From Chitinophagaceae bacterium (GTDB taxonomy: Bacteria; Bacteroidota; Bacteroidia; Chitinophagales; Chitinophagaceae): DNA of 64,000 nt. Positions 61,955 to 64,000 of the stretch are shown piece after piece. How positions within the stretch are numbered: position 1 is the stretch's first letter; each line of letters begins with the position of its first letter. A program made the position numbers and the translations under genes. The notes below the pieces were generated by a model, which saw nothing but the letters and a program-made list of their open reading frames with translations, was not told the DNA's origin and ran no database searches. The stretch is taken from contig JAHBTL010000036.1 in assembly GCA_019638615.1 (NCBI GenBank), positions 1-64,000 of the forward strand. Reading direction: 5' to 3'.

Positions 61955-63070
61955 ATGGCAATTACTACAGGCAGCACTTCAGAACGACTTTATTCCCTGG
62001 ACGCATTGCGCGGCTTTGACATGTTCTGGATTTTAGGTGCAGAAGAAATATTTCATGCATTGGCCAAAGCCACTCATTCTCCATTCTGGCAAACAATAGC
62101 CGAAGAGCTGACACACCCCGAATGGAATGGCTTTCATTTCTACGATCTCATTTTCCCTTTGTTCCTGTTCATATCAGGGGTTACTACCCCTTTTTCGGTG
62201 GGACGCGAGCTGGAAAAAGGAAAATCAAGACAGGAAATGCTGAAGCGCGTTGTTAAGCGCGGGCTTATACTTGTGTTGCTGGGCATTGTATACAACAACG
62301 GGCTGGAATTAAAGCCGCTTGCTGAAATACGTTTTGGCAGCGTGCTGGGGCGCATCGGGCTTGCCTATATGTTTGCCAATATTATTTACCTGTACACGAA
62401 GGAAAAAGGGCAGATAATATGGTTTTGCGGTTTGCTGATCGGGTACTGGCTGCTGCTAAAATTTAATTCGGCTCCCGGGTATCCTATGGGTGACCTTACA
62501 ATGGAAGGTAATTTTGCTTCCTATATCGACCGGTTGATCATGCCGGGAAAATTATACCTGGGCATCCATGATCCTGAGGGATTAACAAGCACCATTCCCG
62601 CTATCGGTACCGGGCTGCTGGGCATTTTAACAGGTACATTTTTAAAGCGCAAAACTTTCAGCGGATCCAAAAAGTCGTTGTACATGCTGGTTACCGGTAT
62701 CGCTTTTGTAGCGCTGGCCCATGTATGGGATCTCGATTTTCCCATTAATAAAAATTTATGGAGCAGCTCATTTACGTTGAATGTTGGCGGTTACAGTCTT
62801 ATTCTGCTGGCTGTTTTTTATTATATCATAGATGTGAAAGGCTTCAAAAGCTGGGCCTTCTTTTTTAAAGTGATCGGCATGAATTCCATTCTTATTTATA
62901 TGAGCGAAGGCTTTATTAACTGGGGTTATACCAACAATGCCTTGTTTGGATGGGTAGGTCAGCTGGCAGGCAACCCCTTTAATATAGTGGCTATGGCTAT
63001 TTGTTATGTTATAACAAAATGGCTGTTCCTTTACTTCATGTACCGCAAAAAAGTCTTTTTACGCGTATAA
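61955..63070 (+). CDS. DUF5009/NagX-type multi-pass membrane protein
   Basis: This 371-residue protein opens with RLYSLDALRGFDMFWILGAE, the signature of the heparan-glucosaminide acetyltransferase-like/DUF5009 family. It has about nine to ten hydrophobic helices (for example FHFYDLIFPLFLFISGVTTP and MNSILIYMSEGFINWG). Relatives such as NagX are linked to amino-sugar or peptidoglycan-fragment handling at the inner membrane. A dipeptide epimerase gene follows, consistent with cell-wall recycling. The exact activity is uncertain. Confidence 0.9.
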   Translation: MAITTGSTSERLYSLDALRGFDMFWILGAEEIFHALAKATHSPFWQTIAEELTHPEWNGFHFYDLIFPLFLFISGVTTPFSVGRELEKGKSRQEMLKRVVKRGLILVLLGIVYNNGLELKPLAEIRFGSVLGRIGLAYMFANIIYLYTKEKGQIIWFCGLLIGYWLLLKFNSAPGYPMGDLTMEGNFASYIDRLIMPGKLYLGIHDPEGLTSTIPAIGTGLLGILTGTFLKRKTFSGSKKSLYMLVTGIAFVALAHVWDLDFPINKNLWSSSFTLNVGGYSLILLAVFYYIIDVKGFKSWAFFFKVIGMNSILIYMSEGFINWGYTNNALFGWVGQLAGNPFNIVAMAICYVITKWLFLYFMYRKKVFLRV

Positions 63071-63082
63071 TTCCGCTTGTCC

Positions 63083-63129
63083 GCCGCAGATTCGCAGATT
63101 GAATCAGCGTATCTGCGGCACGTTTTTTT
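63083..63129 (+). terminator. Rho-independent terminator after the DUF5009 gene
   Basis: GCCGCAGAT (63083-63091) and ATCTGCGGC (63111-63119) pair, and the inner CGCAGAT/ATCAGCG extends the stem with mismatches. T7 follows at about 63122-63129. Confidence 0.8.
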
Positions 63130-63268
63130 CTCAGGCGGACAGGCACCAGGACGCCACCCATAGCTCACGGCTGATAGCTGATGCCTCCTGCGAAAAATTG
63201 AACCTTTTCACTGAAAGTAAATGCTTCCTGATCTGCGCATCTGCGGCATGATTGCGTATTTTCGCTTT

Positions 63269-64000
63269 ATGGCAATATCAATACAATACAGCAGGCATCA
63301 TTTAAAGTTCCGATACCCTTTTACCATTTCAAAAGGCACTAAAACACATCAGCCCTCTTTACTGGTAGAGTTAAATTTTAACGGGATCAAAGGATACGGG
63401 GAAGCACCTGCAATAGCCTACTACAATATTCCTGTTGAGAAGATGATTGAAGATATTGAGGCAAAAAAAACATTCATCGAAAAATTTTCTTTCACCCACC
63501 CCGACCGGTACTGGCATTACCTGCATCACCTTTTTCCTCAAAACTCGTTCCTGGTAGCCGCGCTGGATATTGCCGCCTGGGATATTTTCGGGAAATTGAA
63601 AAAGCAGCCATTATACCAATTGTGGAATACCCAAATGGCAACGGCTCCCGTAACGGATTATACGATTGGCATTGATACGATTGATGTAATGATAGCCAAA
63701 ATGAAAGAAAAGCCATGGCCTGTTTATAAAATAAAACTGGGCACTAAAGAAGACATTCCCACCATGGAAGCACTGCGTAAAAATTCCGACGCTGTGATCA
63801 GGGTAGACGCCAATGCCGGCTGGAAAGTGGAAGAAGCGCTGGAAATACTGCCCGTATTACAGGCACTCAAGGTGGAGCTGGTTGAACAACCTTTGGCAAA
63901 AGACGATTGGGAAGGAATGAGAATACTGTATGAAAAATCGCCTTTGCCTTTATTTGCCGATGAAAGTTGCGTATCGGAAACTGATGTAAAAAAATGCCAC
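63269..64000 (+). CDS. Dipeptide (L-Ala-D/L-Glu) epimerase, cut by the window end
   Basis: The first 244 residues are present. It belongs to the mandelate racemase/muconate lactonising (enolase) superfamily: an N-terminal cap (YPFTISKGTKTHQPSLLVEL), the KxK pair at Lys154/Lys156 (YKIKLGTKED), and metal ligands Asp180 (RVDANAGW), the Glu in VEQPLAKDDW and the Asp in LFADESC. KxK plus these ligands fits dipeptide epimerases that recycle L-Ala-D-Glu from murein peptides. The C-terminal third lies beyond the window. The ATG at 63269 follows a 198-bp gap that contains the terminator. Confidence 0.9.
   Translation, partial: MAISIQYSRHHLKFRYPFTISKGTKTHQPSLLVELNFNGIKGYGEAPAIAYYNIPVEKMIEDIEAKKTFIEKFSFTHPDRYWHYLHHLFPQNSFLVAALDIAAWDIFGKLKKQPLYQLWNTQMATAPVTDYTIGIDTIDVMIAKMKEKPWPVYKIKLGTKEDIPTMEALRKNSDAVIRVDANAGWKVEEALEILPVLQALKVELVEQPLAKDDWEGMRILYEKSPLPLFADESCVSETDVKKCH

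Overview
The window looks like chromosomal DNA of a Bacteroidota bacterium, most likely family Chitinophagaceae or a close relative. Supporting signs are a SusC/SusD pair, two proteins ending in type IX secretion (T9SS) sorting domains, many lipoproteins, a bacillithiol gene (bshC), Bacteroidota-type promoters with a TAnnTTTG -7 box, and many intergenic palindromic repeats. No rRNA, tRNA, CRISPR, phage or transposase gene was found.

Layout. 1-3 kb: a secreted S41 protease, then repeat-rich DNA. 2.6-13 kb: a small glycan-uptake locus (six-hairpin glycosidase, giant VCBS/ASPIC lipoprotein, SusC, SusD). 13-20 kb: a leftward redox block (lipocalin-like protein, di-haem peroxidase, cupin, unknown protein, S74/T9SS fibre protein, metal-binding-like lipoprotein, di-haem cytochrome c), with a gene remnant and an interspersed repeat in the middle. 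20-24 kb: a PAS-LuxR regulator divergent from an NAD(P)-binding protein and a flavin oxidase. 24-28.5 kb: an OmpA/PD40 protein, a T9SS-secreted PA14-like protein and a DUF1080 hydrolase. 28.5-30 kb: non-coding DNA with an unusual palindromic element.

30-50 kb is the most distinctive part. A Planctomycete-type trio (PSCyt1/DUF1549/DUF1553, DUF1501, DUF2231-cytochrome) is followed by ThuA, two Gfo/Idh/MocA oxidoreductases and mannonate dehydratase. Then come bshC, a hydroxyacyl-CoA dehydrogenase, an M19 dipeptidase and a 1269-residue fusion (DUF6807 + sorbosone-dehydrogenase-like propeller + HEAT + cytochrome c). Together they suggest haem-linked oxidation of sugars or sugar acids in the cell envelope feeding cytoplasmic 2-keto-3-deoxygluconate metabolism. 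The chemistry is inferred, not shown.

50-57 kb: ribosomal proteins L35 and L20 without infC, a PLP decarboxylase, a lipoprotein, an SDR and an Omp85-family barrel. 57-61.4 kb: an rRNA/tRNA methyltransferase, then a three-gene trans-4-hydroxyproline catabolic set (DapA-family deaminase, aldehyde dehydrogenase, epimerase). 62-64 kb: a DUF5009 membrane protein and a dipeptide epimerase cut by the window end, which suggests peptidoglycan recycling.

Near-identical copies of a ~410-bp repeat lie in opposite orientation at about 1.8-2.2 kb and 49.9-50.3 kb, enclosing nearly the whole accessory region, with a third diverged copy at 61.4-61.8 kb.
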